Shown here in pieces: positions 15,529-22,321 of a stretch of 64,000 bases of DNA; positions within the stretch are counted from its first letter, which is position 1; each line of letters starts with the position of its first letter. This DNA comes from Saprospiraceae bacterium (GTDB lineage: Bacteria; Bacteroidota; Bacteroidia; Chitinophagales; Saprospiraceae), in contig JADKBS010000010.1 in NCBI GenBank assembly GCA_016714985.1, positions 200,308-264,307 of the forward strand, written 5' to 3'. The notes below the pieces were generated by a model. The model had not been told where the DNA came from. It saw only the letters and a list, made by a program, of their open reading frames with translations, and made no database searches. The position numbers and the translations under genes are program-made.

Positions 15529-17160
15529 TCAGGACTCCTTCATCATGTCCAGACCAGTTCGGAGGATTTCTTGGAGCGGCTGCTTGCTGGTGCATGCGAA
15601 CTCGCAAAGTGCCACGTCCTCTTCCACCAACTCATGGATGCCGAGGCCCTCCATTTTTTCATAATCATTGGTCAGGATAGCCTTCATCAGGTGCTGCGGG
15701 TAGATGTCCATTGGCAGCACGTCTTCGTACTGGCCAGTGACTACAAAAGCCCGTTTTTCACCATTCATATTGGTATTGGCCTTGTAAACAGTGTCTGGGA
15801 AGCGGCTGCCTGGCAATGCCTTCGAAGCACTCGGAGTGGCCATATCTGGCAGGAGCCATCCAAACATTTCATAATGGTCGCCTTCGGCCACAACCGTTAG
15901 CTGGTCATCGTAGTAGTTAAGGAAATCGTCCATAGCAGCTTTGGTACCGCTCAGCACATCGCCGGAGATGATTCGGTTGTTGCCTCCGGCAATATTGCCA
16001 TCCAACAATTGACCGATGTTGGCCCCAATAAAAGTTCGCACATATTTTGGCGAAGCCAACTCAGCGCCAGTAAGTGCCACTACCCTTTCGGCATTGAAAC
16101 GGCCTTCGGTAAACAATGCACCAATGGTGATGACGCCCTGTACGTCCAATGTCCAAACCGTGCTCTTCGGGCCGATGGGGGCAGTGTGGTGGATTTGCAC
16201 ACCTACATTGCCAGCAGGGTGCTGGCCGCTGAACCAGGTCTTCTGAACGCCGGTCGCATTGGTGAATACGGCACTGGGTGCTGTTCCTCCATTAGCATTC
16301 AGTCCGAGCCACACTTTGCCTTTGGTTAGCTTGCCAAGTACGTCGAGGCCTTTTTGAAATGCTGTGCCACGGCCTTCCACCACCAGGTCGAGGTTGGGGG
16401 CAAGCGGAGCAGTATCGAAGGTGGAGACGAAGATATTGTCGGGCACCTCGTTGTGTTCAGCTATGATGTTGAAGGGGCGCTGGCGCAGCATGGTCCAGCC
16501 GCCGGAGTCGAGCAGGAAAGCCACGAGGTCGGCCCGGCTGCAAGATTCGAGGTTCGGGACGTCCAAGCTGCGGTATTGCTGCTGCTTGTCGGCCAGCACA
16601 ACGATGCTGGCGATGGAGCGGCGCTCGCCCCGGTTTACGGCAATCACTTCACCACTAACTGGAGACACATATTTTACGTCAGGGTTTTTCTTGTCATAAA
16701 AAAGGTGATCGCCCGCTTTTACACGGTTTCCTACCTCTACCTCTACTTTCGGGATGGGAGACATTCCCCTAAAATTAGGTGGCTCAACAGCGAAGGTATT
16801 GGCTTTGCCATGTTCAACTACACCGTCGGCCTTTCCTTCCAATAATATATTGTGCCCCTGTTTCAAGGCGACATGCCGCCCCTTGGCGAAACCAGGCCCT
16901 TTTTTTCGGAAAATATCACGAATGCCGGGAGTAATGGACAGGCTATCATCTTCACTGTCCATGCCGGATTTTTTTGCTTCTATCCTCAGCAAGTTGTCCG
17001 ACACTTGCCAGATGATAAAAAAGGCAATAATTACCACGATGGCGATAAGCAATGCCGTAAAGCTACCAGTACCGGAACTTGATGGGGATTGTGCCTGAAC
17101 AATTTGGAAGAGAAATAGAAATGCTGTTACGAAATGTAGCCTTGTTAGAGCCTTTTTCAT
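15529..17160 (-). CDS. nqrA: Na+-NQR subunit A with N-terminal membrane extension
   Basis: The C-terminal ~450 residues are ordinary NqrA (GRHVALKQGHNILLEGKADG, the lipoyl-like SPVSGEVIAVNRG, and a quinone-proximal C-terminal domain). Unlike the common ~447-residue form, this protein has 543 residues. The extra N-terminus contains a signal-peptide-like stretch (residues 1-24, ending VQAQ), a Ser/Gly linker, a strong membrane helix (FTALLIAIVVIIAFFIIW, about 34-51) and a charged linker. Arg and Lys after the helix suggest its C-terminal side is cytoplasmic, which is where NqrA must sit. NqrA would then be membrane-tethered rather than peripheral. The start codon is the only good ATG before the hydrophobic part. 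It is the first gene of the operon. Confidence 0.93.
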   Translation of the reverse strand: MKKALTRLHFVTAFLFLFQIVQAQSPSSSGTGSFTALLIAIVVIIAFFIIWQVSDNLLRIEAKKSGMDSEDDSLSITPGIRDIFRKKGPGFAKGRHVALKQGHNILLEGKADGVVEHGKANTFAVEPPNFRGMSPIPKVEVEVGNRVKAGDHLFYDKKNPDVKYVSPVSGEVIAVNRGERRSIASIVVLADKQQQYRSLDVPNLESCSRADLVAFLLDSGGWTMLRQRPFNIIAEHNEVPDNIFVSTFDTAPLAPNLDLVVEGRGTAFQKGLDVLGKLTKGKVWLGLNANGGTAPSAVFTNATGVQKTWFSGQHPAGNVGVQIHHTAPIGPKSTVWTLDVQGVITIGALFTEGRFNAERVVALTGAELASPKYVRTFIGANIGQLLDGNIAGGNNRIISGDVLSGTKAAMDDFLNYYDDQLTVVAEGDHYEMFGWLLPDMATPSASKALPGSRFPDTVYKANTNMNGEKRAFVVTGQYEDVLPMDIYPQHLMKAILTNDYEKMEGLGIHELVEEDVALCEFACTSKQPLQEILRTGLDMMKES

Positions 17161-17280
17161 GCTTCAATACATTAAAGTATAGGAATGGTTATCGTTTTGC
17201 TTTGTGCTAAAAAGCCGCTTTGATGAAAAAGTATCTGTGTGCCGTCCCTTGGCACTGCCAAACTTTCTTTCAAGGCGTGG

Positions 17281-17288
17281 CAAAGTTA
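17281..17288 (-). promoter_or_regulatory. Possible -7 element for the nqr operon
   Basis: On the minus strand this reads TAACTTTG, an exact match to the Bacteroidota -7 consensus TAnnTTTG, about 120 bases upstream of nqrA. No clear TTTG -33 box is at the right distance. The same octamer occurs upstream of the genes starting at 19938 and 21336. Confidence 0.4.
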
Positions 17289-17501
17289 TAAAAGGTTTCT
17301 TTTTACGTAATATTCGATAAAATCATTTCCAAAATCACCCTAATTTAGACTTATTCAAAATAAGGGCATAGCCTGTCCATTCTTTGGCAAACGCTGATTC
17401 TATCCCAAGCACGATTGCGCCCTCCAACCCTATTGTTGGGATAATGGATCGCTTTGATTGCACGGTTTTCTTCCAAAAAATCGGAGAAGCCGCAAAGAAA
17501 T

Positions 17502-17531
17502 TTTGCAGTTTAAACCAAATCCCTACATTTG
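17502..17531 (+). promoter_or_regulatory. Bacteroidota promoter of the PUR-domain gene
   Basis: TTTG at 17502-17505 and TACATTTG at 17524-17531 are separated by 18 bases and match the -33 and -7 consensus. Transcription would start near 17538. This decides the start of the next gene: the longer reading frame beginning at 17458 would start upstream of the transcript. Confidence 0.6.
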
Positions 17532-17592
17532 TCAGGAATTCGCCCCTTCTTTCCTAAACAATGGGCTATTTTTCACTAAAATCCTTCTACCA

Positions 17593-18048
17593 GTGGACAG
17601 AGACAGACGATTTGAGAGCGTGTTCTCGAAAAAAGTGAACGCTGGAAAACGTAGAACCTATTTCTTCGACGTTCGCCAGACCAAGGGCGACGATTTCTTC
17701 CTTACGCTCACCGAAAGCACCAAGCGCTTCAACGGCGATGGCTATGAAAGGCACAAGATCTTCCTATATAAAGAGGACTTCAATCGCTTTTTGACAAACC
17801 TTGAAGAAGTCATTACCTACATCAAGACGGAATTGATGCCCAACTACGACTACGAAGAGTTTGATCGAAAGCATGAAGAATGGGACGCCCAAGAGGATGA
17901 CAACAACCGTGAGCCCCGCCCACCCCGGCAACCACGTGCATCGGAAGCGCCACAGGACGACAATGATCATGAAATTGATGAGGACAACAGCCAGTTGAAG
18001 GAGCCTCCAACCAGCAATCCCCGCTTCGATGACGACCTTAGCTGGTAA
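17593..18048 (+). CDS. PUR-family (DUF3276) nucleic-acid-binding protein
   Basis: The core FESVFSKKVNAGKRRTYFFD, then TKGDDFFLTLTESTKRF and HKIFLYKEDFNRF, is the DUF3276/PUR fold conserved across Bacteroidota. It binds single-stranded DNA or RNA. After residue ~90 comes an acidic, proline-rich, low-complexity tail ending DDDLSW. I chose the GTG at 17593 (giving DRDRRFESVF) because relatives begin with Met-Asp-Arg at this point and a promoter lies at 17502-17531. The frame is open back to a TTG at 17458, but that part shows no family similarity. The gene is divergent from nqrA. Confidence 0.85.
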   Translation: MDRDRRFESVFSKKVNAGKRRTYFFDVRQTKGDDFFLTLTESTKRFNGDGYERHKIFLYKEDFNRFLTNLEEVITYIKTELMPNYDYEEFDRKHEEWDAQEDDNNREPRPPRQPRASEAPQDDNDHEIDEDNSQLKEPPTSNPRFDDDLSW

Positions 18049-18178
18049 GGCAGTATGGCATTGATTAGTTCGCCATTGATCAATGTATTGAAAGTCAAGG
18101 ATTTGAATAGTAATTGGCTGGATGACAAATCAGCAATCAAAACAGCAATAGACCCGGGGGTGTGGTAGTCCTGCACCT

Positions 18179-18689
18179 TCACACTACTATACCACCCCTT
18201 ATACCTAATTCTACCACTTCTAGGTTTTCAATTCTCCCTAAATTCAGGTCAAAACGCAGCAATGTCTTCACCTTGTGCCACCCCTCATTGCCACAGGCAC
18301 CCGGGTTCATGTGCAAAAGGCCAAGCTGTTTGTCTGGAATCACCTTTAATATATGGGAGTGCCCGCAAATGAAGAGTTTTGGCGGGTTCAACTGCAGGAT
18401 GTCTTTCACACGCTTTACATATTTGCCCGGGTACCCTCCAATATGGGTCATGAATACATCCACACCCTCGCATTCTAATCGAAGGTCGAGTGGAAAACGG
18501 TGCTGTATCGGTAGCCCATCAATATTTCCGTAAACGGCCCTGAAAGGTCGGAAAGCCTCCAGCCGGGTCGGCAACCTTTGGATTACCAATGTCCCCGGCA
18601 TGCCAGATTTCGTGGCAAGGCTCCAAATATTGGAATACGCTTTCATCCAGATGGCTGTGTGTGTCTGAAAGTAGGCCGATTTTCTTCAT
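18179..18689 (-). pseudogene. YfcE-type metallophosphoesterase, one-base frameshift
   Basis: The N-terminal frame (from the ATG at 18689) gives MKKIGLLSDTHSHLDE and IWHAGDIGN, the first two metal-binding motifs of small phosphodiesterases of the YfcE/MJ0936 type. The rest, AVYGNIDG, MTHIGGYPG and the C-terminal metal motif FICGHSHILK, is in another frame. Removing one C from the CCC run (plus-strand GGG at 18565-18567) joins them as KVADRLEAFRPFRAVYGN, exactly as expected. So an otherwise intact ~170-residue enzyme is broken by a single base, either a real mutation or a homopolymer error. If intact, it would hydrolyse phosphodiesters using two metals. Confidence 0.85.
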
Positions 18690-18734
18690 AGTTGTGTGAT
18701 GCTGGAGTATGCAGGATGCTGCTTCCACTGTGGG

Positions 18735-18820
18735 GGATACTGGATGCTGGATGCTGGAACTATCCTTAGCATTTAGGAATACAGCAGCCCTTGACTGCCA
18801 ACTGCCGACTGTCAACCTGC
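18735..18820. repeat. Two heptad repeat runs
   Basis: At 18735-18758 GGATGCT is repeated (first copy GGATACT), and at 18793-18820 four units like GACTGCC follow one another. Both lie in the gap between the metallophosphoesterase start and the end of the SPOR gene. Confidence 0.7.
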
Positions 18821-18831
18821 CAACTCGAATA

Positions 18832-19938
18832 CTACTTCCCTAACTCCTCCAGTTCTTTTTCCGTTTTTGGGCCCGCCTTGTACTTGTTGGCAAGCACCTG
18901 GCGTTCCTTCTCCATTTCCCCTGTCGATTTGAATACCACTCCTACCCGGTATAAGTTTCCTACTTTCTTAGTTCGAGTTGCGTAGCCGTCTCCTTTGAGG
19001 GTGGAAGCAAATTTGGTGGCATTGCCCTGTTTGCCAAAGCTATGCACCACAAGGTAATATTTGTCGGAACGCTCCGTAGTCACCTCTTCCGCCTTTGGCG
19101 TGGGTGTGGCGACTTGTTCTTTCGGGGCAGGTTGCGGGCTTGAAGGCTTTGGTTGCTCCGCAACAGGCGGTTGCGCAACCGAGGGTGCATCCTCATTGGG
19201 CACAGGTGTTGAGCTTGCGGATTCGGATTTACTTGGGTCTTCTTCCACTTTTGCTGGTGCCTCTGGCAAGACAGGCTTCACATTTAGCCGCTCAATCGCT
19301 TGTGGCACATCTGCAATGGGTTTGCTTGGGCCACCTCCGAAGATTTTGTACAATGCCAATGCTATCAATATTGCAGCTAAAAGCACTACCCAAGGAAGCA
19401 CTTTCATCAACATGGAAGTTTCTGGTTCCTCGATATTGTCCGATGAAGCTGCTGCTTCAACGGCTGCTGCTTCGACAAGGGGCTTGGGCTGGGCGTGTAC
19501 CACCTTGGGCTTTTCCTTCACCAAAGGCTGGAAATCAACCGTAGGGAGTCCGAAAGAATCGGCGTTGAAATTGGTCCCCTCAGGCATGAACCGGATTTTC
19601 TGCTCATAGTCCAAGTACAGTCGGCCTACCTTGGGTATCTCATAGATTTCTCTCCGCTCTAAAGTGCTCCTAACTGAATTCACATAGTTTTCAACCAATG
19701 CCTCGGCCTCCTGATAGGTGCTGAGGTTGTTTTTCTGAAGATGTTGAACAAGTATCCCATCGTTGAGTACCAAGTTGGGGTTGAAATCCAGTTTGGAAGC
19801 AGGTGGCGTTACTACGTCCTGCACATAGTCCACAGTAGCTGGTACTGGCAATGAGGTGAACCCGCCCAAGCTGGGAATAATGACTGCGGTTTGTTCAAAG
19901 AGCAGTTCTTGGATAGCTTTGTTTACGTCGGTAGTCAT
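18832..19938 (-). CDS. HU-CCDC81/SPOR domain cell-envelope protein
   Basis: From the ATG at 19938 the product has 368 residues. The first ~110 residues (LLFEQTAVIIPSLGGF ... IPKVGRLYLDYE) match the HU-CCDC81 domain pair found with SPOR in Bacteroidota. Then come a membrane helix (VLPWVVLLAAILIALALY), a long Pro/Ser/Glu-rich periplasmic linker, and a C-terminal SPOR domain (KYYLVVHSFGKQGNATKF ... RVGVVF) that binds denuded peptidoglycan glycans. This topology puts a nucleoid-protein-like domain in the cytoplasm and a wall-binding domain outside, and suggests a division-related role. A longer frame starts at 20013 but lies upstream of the probable transcript start. Confidence 0.85.
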   Translation of the reverse strand: MTTDVNKAIQELLFEQTAVIIPSLGGFTSLPVPATVDYVQDVVTPPASKLDFNPNLVLNDGILVQHLQKNNLSTYQEAEALVENYVNSVRSTLERREIYEIPKVGRLYLDYEQKIRFMPEGTNFNADSFGLPTVDFQPLVKEKPKVVHAQPKPLVEAAAVEAAASSDNIEEPETSMLMKVLPWVVLLAAILIALALYKIFGGGPSKPIADVPQAIERLNVKPVLPEAPAKVEEDPSKSESASSTPVPNEDAPSVAQPPVAEQPKPSSPQPAPKEQVATPTPKAEEVTTERSDKYYLVVHSFGKQGNATKFASTLKGDGYATRTKKVGNLYRVGVVFKSTGEMEKERQVLANKYKAGPKTEKELEELGK

Positions 19939-19982
19939 ACGTTGGATGGTGTTGGTAAAAACAAATGCCGTACACTGACCGA

Positions 19983-20016
19983 CAAAGTTAGAAAAATTTT
20001 TATTTGTCTGCACAAA
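19983..20016 (-). promoter_or_regulatory. Promoter of the SPOR gene
   Basis: Read on the minus strand, TAACTTTG at 19990-19983 matches the -7 consensus and TTTG at 20016-20013 is a possible -33 box, although the 22-base spacing is long. Transcription would start near 19976, supporting the start codon at 19938. Confidence 0.45.
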
Positions 20017-20123
20017 GCTCTAAACCAACCGCTTCTACGCAACGATTGAGGCATAAAAAAAATAAGTTGACTCCAAAGGTTCGTTGTGACAAGTACCTGT
20101 TTTAGGCTTTGCCATCCATCTTC

Positions 20124-20237
20124 AGGGGCAGCACCCCAGAAGATTCGTATCCCTGTACCTACCGCAAGTATTGAGGGGCAGCGCCCCGGAATATTTGTAG
20201 CTGGCGCATACCCGCAGGCCTTAAGGGGCAGCGCCTC
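20124..20237. repeat. Three repeats at exact 50-bp spacing
   Basis: A near-palindrome AGGGGCAGCGCCCC begins at 20124, 20174 and 20224. Beyond the 14-base core, units one and two also share GAA.ATT.GTA, while unit three keeps only the core with changes. Each core can form a small hairpin. I see no gene in 20017-20290. Confidence 0.75.
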
Positions 20238-20291
20238 TTACCATACGAGCCCAAGTACCAATTTCACCCACGAATGCCATCCGTACAACTA

Positions 20292-20330
20292 GAAAAAAGA
20301 ACTCCCGCACCTCTCTTTAGAGGGCGGGAG
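20292..20330 (-). terminator. Intrinsic terminator, minus strand
   Basis: The stem CTCCCGC/GCGGGAG with inner pairs CCTCT/AGAGG is followed on the minus strand by TTCTTTTTT. It would end transcripts coming from the S24 repressor gene, whose stop lies about 275 bases upstream, or from an RNA encoded in between. Confidence 0.65.
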
Positions 20331-20604
20331 CACAGAACTTATAAAAACAGCAGGATAATTCCATGCTAGGACGCATGGCTATGAGAAATGATTCTTTAAT
20401 TGGCAGTTCGACAGTGGGCAATAGACGGCAAGTGACAGCAGACTGTCACAAAATCGCCACAAACAGCGACCATGCACAACGGGTAATAAGCTTGAAATGC
20501 TGACGGGCGGTTCGGCGGGGCCTGTTTCTACCCTTACTTAGGGCCATCATGATTGTAAGCCAATGGGAGCATGCCAAAAACCAGCATCAATGAACCCAAA
20601 AGGC
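20331..20604 (-). other. Unassigned region between repressor gene and terminator
   Basis: No reading frame here looks real. The minus strand can form GTGACAG/CTGTCAC (loop TCTG) and CCATGC/GCATGG hairpins before the terminator at 20292-20330, and loose 7-base repeats are visible around 20400-20440. It is either a long 3' untranslated region or a small structured RNA; I cannot match it to 6S, tmRNA, SRP or RNase P RNA. Confidence 0.3.
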
Positions 20605-21336
20605 TTAAAAATCGCTAATCTTCCTAACTACTTTGTACAGCCGGGTATGCACGTTGACCTCTTCCACGAAAGGGTCGTGCTCCAAGTGGTTGGCGGAGAT
20701 AAGTTTCACATGGGTGACCTTACCGCCATGATAGATGCGCTGCACATGTTTGACCCACATGGAACCGTTGTTCTTGACGGCATAGATTTCATTGTCCTTG
20801 ACTTGGTCCATGCGTTCCACCTCCCGGCAAACGACGATGTCGTTGTCCATGATGACAGGCTCCATCGAGTTGCCGTTGATTTGGAAGGCCACCAAGCCGC
20901 CACCTTGCAGACCGGGGAGCGAGAACCAGGAGTTCTCTTCCGTGGCAAAGCTGCCGGTGTCCACCGAACTGCCAGCAAATGCCTCCACCGTGGTGAAGAG
21001 AATATTACCTTTAGAGGTGATGAGGCCAAGTTCGTTGCTGCGCTTAGGCAGGTCGAGGCCAAATGGCGTACCTGTGCCGTCGAGCAGGAAGTCTTCGTTG
21101 ACGCCATATTCCCGGCAGAACTTGCGGGCCTGCGAGTAGCTGACGACCCGTTTGTCGTCAGGGGTCAGGTAGGCCCGGATGATATGGCCATAGCCCTTGT
21201 TGCCAAGTATTTTCTCGGCTACGTCACCAATGCCCCTGCCGCTGCGGTCATTCTTGACGATGGCACCACGATCTTCGAGCATTTGGAACACCTTGATGAA
21301 GCGGTCATTGAGTTCGAGGCGGTCTTCTCCTATCAT
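20605..21336 (-). CDS. S24/LexA-like transcriptional repressor
   Basis: The N-terminal half (residues 1-95) is a helix-turn-helix domain of the XRE/phage-repressor type ending YGVNEDFLLDGTGTPFG. The C-terminal half is an S24 peptidase-like domain with S157 in INGNSMEPVIMDND and the candidate lysine K196 in MWVKHV, the serine-lysine dyad of LexA-type self-cleavage. At 243 residues it has the usual size. I start at 21336 because the hydrophobic-aromatic stretch encoded upstream is unlike the family and a promoter lies at 21476-21505. No phage genes are nearby, so it is probably a housekeeping or stress regulator. Confidence 0.82.
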   Translation of the reverse strand: MIGEDRLELNDRFIKVFQMLEDRGAIVKNDRSGRGIGDVAEKILGNKGYGHIIRAYLTPDDKRVVSYSQARKFCREYGVNEDFLLDGTGTPFGLDLPKRSNELGLITSKGNILFTTVEAFAGSSVDTGSFATEENSWFSLPGLQGGGLVAFQINGNSMEPVIMDNDIVVCREVERMDQVKDNEIYAVKNNGSMWVKHVQRIYHGGKVTHVKLISANHLEHDPFVEEVNVHTRLYKVVRKISDF

Positions 21337-21475
21337 GACTTTATGTTTTAGTGATAAATAAGGTTGTATTTTCCAATTCATGTAGTGCCATACCAAACAT
21401 TTAAATCCAAACCAGTATGTTCTTATTTTTTGAATCATACCAGCAATCCAAACATTTAATTCAGCATTGCGAAGG

Positions 21476-21505
21476 CAAAGTTAAAACAAATTATTTCATC
21501 CCAAA
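21476..21505 (-). promoter_or_regulatory. Promoter of the S24 repressor gene
   Basis: On the minus strand TTTG (21505-21502) and TAACTTTG (21483-21476) are 18 bases apart, a good Bacteroidota promoter. The leader would be about 130 bases long. Confidence 0.6.
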
Positions 21506-21534
21506 ATATTTTGTTTAAATTTTTTGATTTTTTT

Positions 21535-22092
21535 TCAGATGAGCATTTTCCTTGCCCAATCCTCTTTGACAAGTCCATAGATTTCGGTGTCGTAGTAGTT
21601 GTTGTACATGAAAACCGCTTGCCTCAAGCAACCTTCTCGCTTGAACCCCAAGCGCATCATCAAGGCACTACTCCGCTGGTTATCCGACAGGATTTGGGCT
21701 TCTATTCGGTTCATCCCTTTGCTTTTGAAGAGGTATTCAACAAACCTTGTTGCAGCTTTGGCCATTATCCCAAGCCCTTGCAGATCCTCTCGGAGCCAAT
21801 ACCCTATCTCGCACTTGCGGTGGTCACGGTTGAACTGGACAACGCTAATTGAGCCAACCAACCTTTCACCATATAGTATAAAGGTGGCGAGCAGTGTGCC
21901 GTTGCGATTATGTTCCATGCTTTCACGAATGAACGTTTTTGTGTCTTCAACGGTGCGGGTGCCGTCCACCCAAGGCAACCAAGTCCGCAAATAGGCTCGA
22001 TTTTCGTCAATTGTTTCAAACAAGGGCTGGGCCAACTCGGGGCGGGGAAGGTGCAGGCTGATGGAATCGTCAATTTGCAAAAAGGACCTCAT
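21535..22092 (-). CDS. GNAT acetyltransferase, RimJ/RimL-like
   Basis: The 185-residue product starting MRSFLQID is a GNAT-fold protein of the ribosomal-protein-serine acetyltransferase type. The markers are ENRAYLRTWLPWVD near the start, CEIGYWLREDLQGLGIMAKA (acetyl-CoA binding region) and the C-terminal MRLGFKREGCLRQA.F. The frame continues upstream to 22434, but that part has no family similarity and would overlap the neighbour's promoter. Relatives acetylate the N-terminus of ribosomal protein L7/L12 or unrelated small molecules, so the substrate is open. It is divergent from the haloperoxidase gene. Confidence 0.85.
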   Translation of the reverse strand: MRSFLQIDDSISLHLPRPELAQPLFETIDENRAYLRTWLPWVDGTRTVEDTKTFIRESMEHNRNGTLLATFILYGERLVGSISVVQFNRDHRKCEIGYWLREDLQGLGIMAKAATRFVEYLFKSKGMNRIEAQILSDNQRSSALMMRLGFKREGCLRQAVFMYNNYYDTEIYGLVKEDWARKMLI

Positions 22093-22188
22093 AGGCAATA
22101 TTTGAATGGGCAATCTACAAATACTGCTGTCTGATGGACAAGTATTCAGAATTAAGTAGATTTTAATTTCATCGAAATAGGCTATCTG

Positions 22189-22196
22189 TATCTTTG
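22189..22196 (+). promoter_or_regulatory. Possible -7 element for the haloperoxidase gene
   Basis: TATCTTTG matches TAnnTTTG exactly, with a weak TTTC at the -33 position. The start codon is 126 bases downstream, so the leader would be long. Confidence 0.4.
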
Positions 22197-22321
22197 TAAT
22201 CGCTTTTCCGATGCCCGCAAAACGGCCAACCATTTGGCCATCAAGACATCCAACAAACCCTTGCAACAAGTTTTTACCATTAACAACATGCCCTGTTGGG
22301 AGGGGCAACAACAAAGTTTTC

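Noticed and set aside
17458..17592. N-terminal extension of the PUR-domain protein
   Set aside because: It starts at a TTG upstream of the predicted promoter, and family members begin where the GTG at 17593 lies.
20086..20292. 68-codon frame over the 50-bp repeats
   Set aside because: It is made of the palindromic repeat itself and has no conserved features.
20331..20604. 6S RNA, tmRNA, SRP RNA or RNase P RNA
   Set aside because: None of the conserved core sequences of these RNAs could be found on either strand.
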